A stretch of 64,000 nucleotides of DNA from Lysinibacillus sphaericus (GTDB lineage Bacteria; Bacillota; Bacilli; Bacillales_A; Planococcaceae), in assembly GCF_001629735.1 (NCBI RefSeq), contig NZ_CP015224.1, forward strand, positions 1,612,001 through 1,676,000, in the 5' to 3' direction. The translations under genes and the position numbers were made by a program. Below, piece by piece: positions 57,962-64,000 of the stretch. The first letter of the stretch is position 1. Every line of letters starts with the position of its first letter. The notes below the pieces were generated by a model that saw only the letters and a program-made list of their open reading frames with translations, was not told where the DNA came from and did no database searches.

Positions 57962-59182
57962 TTATAAAATACCTTTATTTTTTAAATCTTCTCGGTTAAT
58001 GTAAGTATTTCCATTATAAATTTTAAATCGTATTCCGTTAAAAGTATTTTCAACATCTATTTCATTATCCATATAATCTGTGGGCATATCTGGAACTTCG
58101 TATATTACTTTTTCAACAGTGCCAGTAAGAGGGCTAATTATTGAGAAAGCCATTATTAAAACGGTTTTATCCCCTACTCGTTTTGCATGTGCAGAGAAAT
58201 CCATTCCCTCTGAATTCATATGAAACTCCTTCAATGAAATCCATTCATTGGGTTCTATGTTTTCTAAATCAATATCATTAAATGGATCTCTATCCATAAT
58301 ATTAATACCTTCTTTAACTTCTAGATATCTATCAACTATTCTAGTGGCTTCTTGTGAATATAAACCTTGGGTAAACCAATCCCGGTATGTTTCACCGAAT
58401 GTTTTTGCTAACCAATTTTGATTTATTTTACCGTCATTCTGCCCCAATAAACGCTCTAGAGTAGTAATATCTGAGAAAAAACTATATAATTGACTTCTTG
58501 TATGAGTATAAGTTTTCCCATCGTATATCCAACTGATTTTCTCTTTCAAATCTTTTGGCTTTAAATCTTCATAGGTAACACTGTAAGAAGAAGAGTTACC
58601 ACTATAGTAAATAGAATAATGATTTTCATATGGATAGCCAATTAACTTTTTATAACCAGAATATTTCCCTGTTCCATTGACTTCATAAATTTTCCCGAAA
58701 TCAATACTATCTATATCTATAATAGAATCAAACTGAGTTGAAACGTTTGCTTGTTTGTCAATAATAGCTATATCTGTATCGATTAAAATACGCTGGGTGG
58801 CACTATCCCATTTAACATCGTGCCCTAAATATTCAGAAATAAAGCGTAAAGGCACATAAGTACGATTCGATATTACTTGTGCAGGCGCAATCAAAATTAC
58901 AATCTTACCATCAACTAATGCACTATTTTTCCCGATTTCTAAAATTATTTTATGACCATCTTTTACAATTTCTACTTGCTGTTTTGATTGATTCCATTTT
59001 GTTTCGCCTTTTAAAGCGGTATTGATAGCACGTATCGGAACTAATGTACTACCATTAACAACTTTTGGTTGTACGTCCATTTCAACTTTTTCATTTTGGT
59101 AAAATACGTCGATTGCGAAAGCTGTAGTAGATATACTCAGTGTTATAACAACAGTGAATACAAATATTAAAATTTTTTTCAT
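57962..59182 (-). CDS. Exported protein with copper-amine-oxidase N-terminal-like domain, prophage cargo
   Basis: 406 residues from the ATG at 59182 (AGGAGGGG upstream). Signal peptide MKKILIFVFTVVITLSISTT to AFA, then a PF07833-type domain (VVNGSTLVPIRAINTALKGE, ISNRTYVPLRFISEYLGHDV), a fold used by Bacilli for surface or cell-wall contact. The C-terminal 270 residues are unrecognised (DWFTQGLYSQEATRIVDRYL). Intact, with leader motif copy 2 and own terminator, between tail chaperone copy 2 and tape-measure copy 2: same place as the lipoprotein at 55887. Confidence 0.85.
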   Translation of the reverse strand: MKKILIFVFTVVITLSISTTAFAIDVFYQNEKVEMDVQPKVVNGSTLVPIRAINTALKGETKWNQSKQQVEIVKDGHKIILEIGKNSALVDGKIVILIAPAQVISNRTYVPLRFISEYLGHDVKWDSATQRILIDTDIAIIDKQANVSTQFDSIIDIDSIDFGKIYEVNGTGKYSGYKKLIGYPYENHYSIYYSGNSSSYSVTYEDLKPKDLKEKISWIYDGKTYTHTRSQLYSFFSDITTLERLLGQNDGKINQNWLAKTFGETYRDWFTQGLYSQEATRIVDRYLEVKEGINIMDRDPFNDIDLENIEPNEWISLKEFHMNSEGMDFSAHAKRVGDKTVLIMAFSIISPLTGTVEKVIYEVPDMPTDYMDNEIDVENTFNGIRFKIYNGNTYINREDLKNKGIL

Positions 59183-59186
59183 AATA

Positions 59187-59234
59187 CCCCTCCTTATACA
59201 CAAATATACATAATAAGAAGAGATTACACTATAG
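59187..59234 (-). promoter_or_regulatory. Shared promoter/leader motif, copy 2
   Basis: Minus strand: TATAGTGTAATCTCTTCTTA, then GTATATTTGTGTA and AAGGAGGGG. Differs from copy 1 at only a few positions. Confidence 0.7.
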
Positions 59235-59255
59235 CTCTTTAGCATAATTAACTAT

Positions 59256-59514
59256 TTATTTTCGTTTCTTGCCCTTTTTGGACCCACGTTTTGCTTCACA
59301 TTCTTGCTTTTTATCATCTTCAATTTTGATTAGAGAGCACTTTTTAGAATCAGATTTCAATTCAGTAACTCGCACTGGCGTGAAAGGTACAAAATCCCAT
59401 TTCAATCGGATTACCTTGTTCATCAACAAATTTCTTTGAAAGCTCGCTTAATATTATCGTTTTATTTTTTATTGTGTGCAAAAAAAGCAGCTAAGTTTGA
59501 AAATATATGATCAT
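59256..59514 (-). pseudogene. Phage tail assembly chaperone remnant, copy 2
   Basis: LAAFFAHNKK, then (frame shifted) MNKVIRLKWDFVPFTPVRVT, ELKSDSKKCSLIKIEDDKKQ and ECEAKRGSKKGKKR. It has the same N-terminus and C-terminal tail as copy 1 but lacks the middle two thirds, i.e. an internal deletion of a paralogous gene. Confidence 0.75.
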
Positions 59515-59612
59515 CTTAACCTTTTCGTTTTAATTAAAAAGAACCCACAATGATGTGAGCTCGATATTATCCGCTTTAGGTAGATAACATTATACTTTAA
59601 GGGGATTTTTCT

Positions 59613-59705
59613 ATGTCGAGAAAAAATAATACGTATTCAAATGGAATGAAATTAGAAGTAGTAGGCTTATTTGGGTGGAGGGAAACTATTGTACTAAATT
59701 TTTAA
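59613..59705 (+). pseudogene. IS3-type OrfA N-terminal scrap
   Basis: After AAGGGG an ATG opens a 30-codon frame, MSRKNNTYSNGMKLEVVGLF then GWRETIVLNF. The beginning resembles the first residues of IS3/IS150-type OrfA (S.R..YS.E.KLE.V.LY). No inverted repeats or OrfB found, so only a fragment remains. Confidence 0.4.
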
Positions 59706-59922
59706 AAAGCAGTCACCTGACATAATTTATTGTTTCTCACCTAAATAACGTTATACTGGAAATTTCATGTGCTTGCCTATTCGCCGTTTGCCACTACTTT
59801 CTATGTTGAAATATTCAGTATTTATATTATGCACTACATGAATAAATCTACATTTTCAAACATTACCCAATTATGTTATCCTTTTATAAGTTAATGACCC
59901 AAATATTAGGAGTATATATGCA

Positions 59923-60123
59923 ATGAAAACACAGTATTCTATAATTAAACATATCATATTTATTTTAGCTGCCCTCTTAATTTCAAGTGGAATGGGAAGA
60001 TTAACAGGTTCCCTCGATTACAATTCACTTATTCCAAATAAATATGTTGCGATACTATTCTTTTTTATAGGACTTTCTGTTATGTCCTTTTCGTACCTTA
60101 GAAAACCCCGAAAGGAAAAATAA
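59923..60123 (+). CDS. Small two-helix membrane protein
   Basis: 66 residues, AGGAG 10 nt before the ATG. Two membrane helices (HIIFILAALLISSGMG and YVAILFFFIGLSVMSFSYL) with a basic tail KPRKEK that should lie in the cytoplasm. I recognise no family. Single gene, followed by a weak GCCTG/CAGGC hairpin near 60140. Confidence 0.5.
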   Translation: MKTQYSIIKHIIFILAALLISSGMGRLTGSLDYNSLIPNKYVAILFFFIGLSVMSFSYLRKPRKEK

Positions 60124-60458
60124 TCAACGTTTCCCTTTGCCTGCCCAATCAGGCAGAAGGACCTTGTGGGATACAATGATGGTTCAATCATTATTTTCTC
60201 TTAAGCAAGACATCTATAACATCATATGTCCTCTGAAACTTCTGCTTTTATCATTTCATCAGCCTCAATCACCTTCTGCAGCTCAACCTACTTAGAGCAT
60301 ATTTTAGAATTTCTTTCTTTTAGAATAGTTTTTTTAGCCATACTGATCTACTAAAAGGATTGTCCAAAAAACTTATGTTCTAGTAAGGATAAAACATCCA
60401 ATGTAAACGATCGGCATGTCTTTGATTAATCTTTTCATTAAATTCTGGCTATAAAAGA
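60124..60458. other. Intergenic region, nothing recognised
   Basis: Contains small hairpins (GCCTG/CAGGC near 60140; AATGAT/ATCATT near 60180) after the plus-strand membrane gene. No credible frame on either strand. Confidence 0.45.
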
Positions 60459-60508
60459 GAAAAAATGCCAAAAGTCATCGAGAATGGACGTCTCAACGAC
60501 TTTTGGCA
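60459..60508 (-). terminator. Terminator of the lipoprotein gene at 60546
   Basis: TGCCAAAAGTC pairs with GACTTTTGGCA around a second short stem; minus strand continues TTTTTTC. Confidence 0.85.
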
Positions 60509-60545
60509 ACAGCGTTCCTATATACCTATGTAGGTTTTCTTTTTA

Positions 60546-61106
60546 TTACTTCTTCTTATTTACATCATCTGGATAAACAATGGTATTAAATACTTCTCCG
60601 CTAGATGCATCTTTATAAATTACTGTGACTTTATAATCTTCAACGTCTGCACCATTAAATAATTGATAGTACATACCTGTTAAAGCAAGTCCAACTGAGG
60701 CCATTGTATCAAGACTACCGTCGAACTCTTTCTTGTTTACAGAAAGTGTGAATTCTGAAAAGGATTTATTATAAGTAATATCTTTAACAGATTTGTAATC
60801 TTGACTAGCTTTAATTTCATCTACACTTGCTAAAATACCTTCTTTTAAGCCTTTCATCATTTCTTCGTGCTCAGGTTTAGACATTTTATACGTTAAAGAA
60901 CCATCATCATTCTTAATGACTTCCTTAATTCCACTATTTTTCGCCTTTGAAATAACAGAATCAATATCCTGTCCCTCGAAAAATAAAGCTGGAATGGTTA
61001 CTTCTACTTCCCCACCCTTATTGCTCTCTTTTTCTTGATCCTGACTACACGCAACCATCAGAACACTTACTAATAAAAGTAATGGTAACATCCATTTTCT
61101 TGCCAT
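60546..61106 (-). CDS. Hypothetical lipoprotein sharing the prophage-cargo leader
   Basis: 186 residues from the ATG at 61106 after AGGAGGAGG. Signal MARKWMLPLLLLVSVLMVAC (Cys 20), a short Lys/Glu linker, then a globular domain (IPALFFEGQDIDSVISKAKN, YNKSFSEFTLSVNKKEFDGS). I know similar lipoproteins in Bacillales but no function. It carries leader motif copy 3, like the genes at 55887 and 57962, but has no phage fragments directly beside it. Confidence 0.75.
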   Translation of the reverse strand: MARKWMLPLLLLVSVLMVACSQDQEKESNKGGEVEVTIPALFFEGQDIDSVISKAKNSGIKEVIKNDDGSLTYKMSKPEHEEMMKGLKEGILASVDEIKASQDYKSVKDITYNKSFSEFTLSVNKKEFDGSLDTMASVGLALTGMYYQLFNGADVEDYKVTVIYKDASSGEVFNTIVYPDDVNKKK

Positions 61107-61111
61107 TAAAT

Positions 61112-61158
61112 CTCCTCCTCCTACACAAATATACAGAATGTGAAGGGATTTCACTATA
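61112..61158 (-). promoter_or_regulatory. Shared promoter/leader motif, copy 3
   Basis: Minus strand: TATAGTGAAATCCCTTCACA, then GTATATTTGTGTA and GGAGGAGG. More diverged than copies 1 and 2 in the middle, identical in the GTATATTTGTGTA block. Confidence 0.68.
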
Positions 61159-61259
61159 ACAATTTTTAAAAAATATTTATTAATATAGTAAATACTTTTT
61201 ATCAATTGCTAGTAAGTGTATATGGAAGTGGATAAATCATTCTACTTTTCGTTCTATAG

Positions 61260-61403
61260 GATTATATTGTCACGATTGAAAATAACAATGTATATGGTTC
61301 AACGTATGCTTCTGTAGTAAAAGCAACTCTTAGTAATATTTCTATTTATAATTCTTCACTCTACCTTCCTTATAGTCCAAAGAATCTTATTCCATACGAA
61401 TAA
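61260..61403 (+). pseudogene. Open fragment without start, upstream of the gene at 61434
   Basis: Directly after a TAG, 47 codons read DYIVTIENNNVYGSTYASVV, KATLSNISIYNSSLYLPYSP and KNLIPYE, then stop. No start codon or ribosome binding site. Probably the 3' end of a truncated gene that preceded the next one. Confidence 0.35.
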
Positions 61404-61433
61404 CCTATTTATAGGAATGGAGGTGAAAATAAA

Positions 61434-61823
61434 ATGGCATCATTTGAAATTGGAGCAAGAAGTCTTTTCAACTTTCGGAACGAGCGCTTTTTTCTAATAG
61501 TTGAAGATGAAATTACAGTTCCAGATAAAGGTGTGGAGATTGACCCAGTAAATATCTATGAGATTGACCGACAAACTTTCAGATTTATTAGAGAAGAAGG
61601 AGATACACCTGTAGTTGTACCCGTTTTAAAGCTTCCACCTGTACCACCTGGGTTTGACTTAGAACGAAAATGTATTTTTTCGGTGGATAATTCCTACTTC
61701 GTCATCTATGATTTAGAAAATGGCACTGATAACCATGTTCTATTAAGAATCAGTGCAGCCCTATTTAACTCGTTAAGAAATTCTGGTGTTCGTGAATGTA
61801 TTCCTCAAAATTTCATTCATTAA
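61434..61823 (+). CDS. Hypothetical protein, 129 residues
   Basis: ATGGAGGTG precedes the ATG at good distance. No signal or membrane segment; predicted beta-rich (ARSLFNFRNERFFLIVEDEI, VEIDPVNIYEIDRQTFRFIR) with a Pro-rich linker VLKLPPVPPGFDLE, then KCIFSVDNSYFVIYDLENG. Unrecognised. It may have formed an operon with the fragment before it. Two terminators follow. Confidence 0.6.
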   Translation: MASFEIGARSLFNFRNERFFLIVEDEITVPDKGVEIDPVNIYEIDRQTFRFIREEGDTPVVVPVLKLPPVPPGFDLERKCIFSVDNSYFVIYDLENGTDNHVLLRISAALFNSLRNSGVRECIPQNFIH

Positions 61824-61832
61824 GCAAAAGGA

Positions 61833-61875
61833 ATCAGTTAATGATTACAAGTCCAAGTTAAAACTGATGCTTTTT
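61833..61875 (+). terminator. Terminator of the gene at 61434
   Basis: ATCAGTT and AACTGAT stem with a long loop, then GCTTTTT. Confidence 0.55.
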
Positions 61876-61924
61876 AAATAGAAAAACTTAGTAAATGTCA
61901 CACATCAAATGTATATACATTAAA

Positions 61925-61970
61925 AGGATAGAAGAGCTTAAATAAAATTCGCTCTATCTATCCTCTTTTT
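61925..61970 (+). terminator. Second plus-strand terminator
   Basis: AGGATAGA / TCTATCCT stem followed by CTTTTT. A separate TTACTCCAC / GTGGAGTAA hairpin at 62021-62046 lies just after the converging haem monooxygenase gene. Confidence 0.65.
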
Positions 61971-62059
61971 ACTAAAAATGACCCTATTTATTACAACAAT
62001 AAAATGAATCTAATGTTTTCTTACTCCACAATCGGTCGTGGAGTAAATATTGTATAGCA

Positions 62060-62380
62060 TTATGCAATTGGCTCTAAAGCCGAAGCAACCTCTGAAAAAA
62101 TAATTTCACTTCCCAAAATTGGAGATTCCTGTTCCGTGTTATTTGACCCTGCATGGGTTTCTTTAAAAGCAGCGCTATTTTTCCATTGAGTAAAGTCTTC
62201 AATCGTGTTCCAATACATATTTACATTCAGTTCATCAAATCCGGTTAGATTTTTAGCAATTAAAACCTCCACTTTTATAAAACCTTCTGTTTTTTGTAAG
62301 GGACCTGACCTAGTGAACATGGGCGCCATTTTTGCAGCAAAACCTAATTTCGTTTTAATTCTGTTTGTTACAATGATCAT
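62060..62380 (-). CDS. Haem-degrading monooxygenase (HmoB/IsdG-like)
   Basis: 106 residues, ABM ferredoxin-like fold. The IsdG triad is in place: Asn 6 (VTNRIK), Trp 66 (DFTQWKNS) and His 76 (FKETHAG). IsdG-type enzymes open haem and release iron. AGGAGGAC lies 8 nt before the ATG. Third gene after an HrtB/HrtA-like pair on the same strand, 33 nt away, which supports a haem-detoxification role. Confidence 0.85.
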   Translation of the reverse strand: MIIVTNRIKTKLGFAAKMAPMFTRSGPLQKTEGFIKVEVLIAKNLTGFDELNVNMYWNTIEDFTQWKNSAAFKETHAGSNNTEQESPILGSEIIFSEVASALEPIA

Positions 62381-62413
62381 TGATTAGTCCTCCTAAATTT
62401 TCTATAAACATTT

Positions 62414-63127
62414 CTATCCTTTAGTAGAGGTAATTTTCAAGTTTTTAAAAGATTCATCATGTTTAAGTTTGCCATCTTCCATTCGATACACTTTATCGCA
62501 GTATTCAAGCATTCGTTCGTCATGGGTAACCATAATTGCTGCTTTGTTTCTTGTTTTTGCTTGTATAGCTATGAGTTGAACCACTTCATGAGCTCTTTTT
62601 GAATCCAGACTAGCTGTTGGCTCATCTGCTAGAATAATAGACGGGCTGTTTATAAATGCGCGGGCAATTGCCGTACGTTGGCGTTCTCCTCCAGATAACT
62701 GTTCTGGCAACTTATTCAGTTTTTCTGTTAAACCCAGACTTTGCAATAACTCCTTTGCATATTCCTTATCCTGTTTTAAAAGTTTCCCTGACATTCTTTT
62801 TACTACAAGTAATTGTTCGAGAACAGTTAAATAAGGCACCAGATTGCTAGTTTGTAGGATAAATCCTATTTCATCCAGCCGCAATTGAGCTAAGTTCTTT
62901 TGGTTTAACTGATTAAGGCTCTTGCCGTTAAGAATAACTTCACCTTCAGATGATTGGAGTAAGGCGCCTGCAATGGCAAGAAAGGTACTTTTACCCGAAC
63001 CTGATGGACCAATAACAGCTATAAACTCACCTTGTTCCACAGTTAAGGATATATTATCAAGGGCAAGAACTTGATTTTCCCCCTGTTGATACAGTTTGGA
63101 GACATTTTTTAATTGTATACCTGACAT
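62414..63127 (-). CDS. ABC transporter ATP-binding protein, HrtA-like haem efflux
   Basis: 237 residues, MacB/LolD-type ATPase: Walker A GPSGSGKST, signature LSGGERQRTAIARAF, Walker B IILADEPTASLDS, switch His in MVTHDERML. It is adjacent to an FtsX-type permease resembling HrtB and a haem monooxygenase, hence the haem-efflux proposal. The ATG follows the permease TAA directly. Other MacB-type substrates remain possible. Confidence 0.85.
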   Translation of the reverse strand: MSGIQLKNVSKLYQQGENQVLALDNISLTVEQGEFIAVIGPSGSGKSTFLAIAGALLQSSEGEVILNGKSLNQLNQKNLAQLRLDEIGFILQTSNLVPYLTVLEQLLVVKRMSGKLLKQDKEYAKELLQSLGLTEKLNKLPEQLSGGERQRTAIARAFINSPSIILADEPTASLDSKRAHEVVQLIAIQAKTRNKAAIMVTHDERMLEYCDKVYRMEDGKLKHDESFKNLKITSTKG

Positions 63128-64000
63128 TTATTCCATCCTCCCAATCGCTTGAAGTGGGTCTATTTTTGTAATTTTCCGAACTGAAACTAATGAACTTAAA
63201 ATAGAAATGACAAGTAAGAACAGGGCATAAAGGACAACTAACTTAAGGTCAAGTGAAAATGGCATTTCATCAGGAAGAATAAGGGCTGTCCCATAGGTTA
63301 ACAAGATTCCTGCTGTAATACTAATGAATGATAATAGAAATACTTGGGATACAATAGCTTTCCCGAGGAAACGATTGCTGGCGCCGATGGCCTTCAATAT
63401 GCCAAACTGATTTGATTTTTGCAAGGTAAGTACGTAGAAGAATACCCCCAGTACAAATGCCGAAATGGCCAAAAGGAAAGCAAGCATCATCATAATTGTG
63501 CCATTCTCTTCTTTATAACCGGGCATTCCCTGTATGGCTTTGGCCTTAGTTACTGTTTCAGTATTTTTGAAGACCTGATTTAGTTTCTCGGAGTCAATTT
63601 CCTCCCCTTGCAGCATAATTGCGTTTACAGGTTTTTCAATCCCTTTATCAGAACCAGGTGCTGCAAATTGAATGGAGCGCCATTTATCTAAGGTAGTAAA
63701 AATTGCAGGTAAATGATTGTATGTTTCATTTTTTACAAACCCGACAATTTTCAACTCTTCTAATGATCCTTCTATTTTCAACGTATCACCAATTTTAAAT
63801 CCCTTTTTCTTTAAAGTATCATTCGCGATTACTTCCAAAGCCTGATTTGCATCGAGGGGCTTTCCTTCTTCTACAGTAGGTTCCAGAAAACTACCTGGAT
63901 TGATTCCTAGAATGGCAATATCTACTTTTTCATTTTTATTCGAACTCGAATTATTTGTTACTGTTCCCATAGTGGCACCCATTGCTGATACCGCTGAAAC
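63128..64000 (-). CDS. ABC transporter permease, HrtB-like (N-terminus beyond the right edge)
   Basis: The frame is open through the edge (VSAVSAMGAT...), so an ATG near 63982 is not the true start; about 290 C-terminal residues are seen. An extracellular domain (VDIAILGINPGSFLEPTVEE) is followed by three helices typical of FtsX permeases: FVLGVFFYVLTLQKSNQFGI, LKAIGASNRFLGKAIVSQVF, ending in VRKITKIDPLQAIG. FFYVLTLQK...GILKAIG and the ending resemble S. aureus HrtB. With HrtA it would expel haem. Confidence 0.82.
   Translation of the reverse strand, partial: VSAVSAMGATMGTVTNNSSSNKNEKVDIAILGINPGSFLEPTVEEGKPLDANQALEVIANDTLKKKGFKIGDTLKIEGSLEELKIVGFVKNETYNHLPAIFTTLDKWRSIQFAAPGSDKGIEKPVNAIMLQGEEIDSEKLNQVFKNTETVTKAKAIQGMPGYKEENGTIMMMLAFLLAISAFVLGVFFYVLTLQKSNQFGILKAIGASNRFLGKAIVSQVFLLSFISITAGILLTYGTALILPDEMPFSLDLKLVVLYALFLLVISILSSLVSVRKITKIDPLQAIGRME

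Overview
The window looks like a chromosomal segment of a low-GC, spore-forming Firmicute, most likely Lysinibacillus or a close relative. The evidence is a GerA/GerC/GerB germination operon, a BclB-like exosporium domain, a meso-diaminopimelate dehydrogenase (well known from L. sphaericus), an SLH-domain surface protein, the divergent plsY / parE-parC arrangement of Bacillales, and consistently strong GGAGG ribosome binding sites with frequent TTG and GTG starts. I see no tRNA or rRNA gene, no CRISPR array and no intact insertion sequence.

Layout. 1-8.4 kb is accessory: a truncated ArsR-type regulator with two operators, spore-surface or unknown proteins, a berberine-bridge-type oxidase, YqhV, YfmQ, DinB, a chloramphenicol acetyltransferase with a complete leader-peptide attenuator, and a SCO1-like lipoprotein. 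8.9-13.2 kb holds two tandem paralogous pairs of a DUF485 protein and an acetate-type sodium:solute symporter. 13.5-17.4 kb is a TPP-riboswitch operon for uptake of a thiamine precursor, ending in a TatD-family hydrolase. 17.4-23.3 kb is core: parC, parE, plsY and a HesB-like gene. 23.4-28.4 kb is the germinant-receptor operon, including a small D-type subunit and a GerB permease with a very unusual asparagine/aspartate repeat tail. 28.4-49.8 kb carries SAM-riboswitch metA, a GIY-YIG nuclease, TrmB/TSUP, panF with yhdT, ddh, a YeiL-like regulator with an MFS transporter, a bicupin, a MocR regulator with a LysE-type exporter, T-box-controlled type-2 ileS, an Lrp/DJ-1 pair and an SLH protein. 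50-52.8 kb is aconitase with a CcpC-like operator.

54.0-59.5 kb is a wrecked long-tailed prophage: pieces of a head morphogenesis protein, a replication initiator, tape-measure protein, tail tube and tail chaperone, several of them present twice, all with frameshifts or stops. In both copies an intact gene for an exported protein sits between the tail chaperone and the tape-measure gene. Those two genes and a third lipoprotein gene at 60.5 kb share a conserved promoter/leader of about 45 bp, which suggests a family of exchangeable cargo genes kept alive while the phage decays. The window ends with an HmoB/IsdG-like haem monooxygenase and an HrtA/HrtB-like haem-efflux pair, the permease running off the right edge.

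Several genes are decayed (a MalT/LuxR-type ATPase regulator, a DUF2785 gene, an IS3 OrfA scrap, HTH and unknown fragments). Regulation is unusually readable: TPP and SAM riboswitches, an Ile T-box, cat translational attenuation, and palindromic operators between divergent regulator/transporter pairs. All product names come from reading the sequence and recalling the families; no database search was run.
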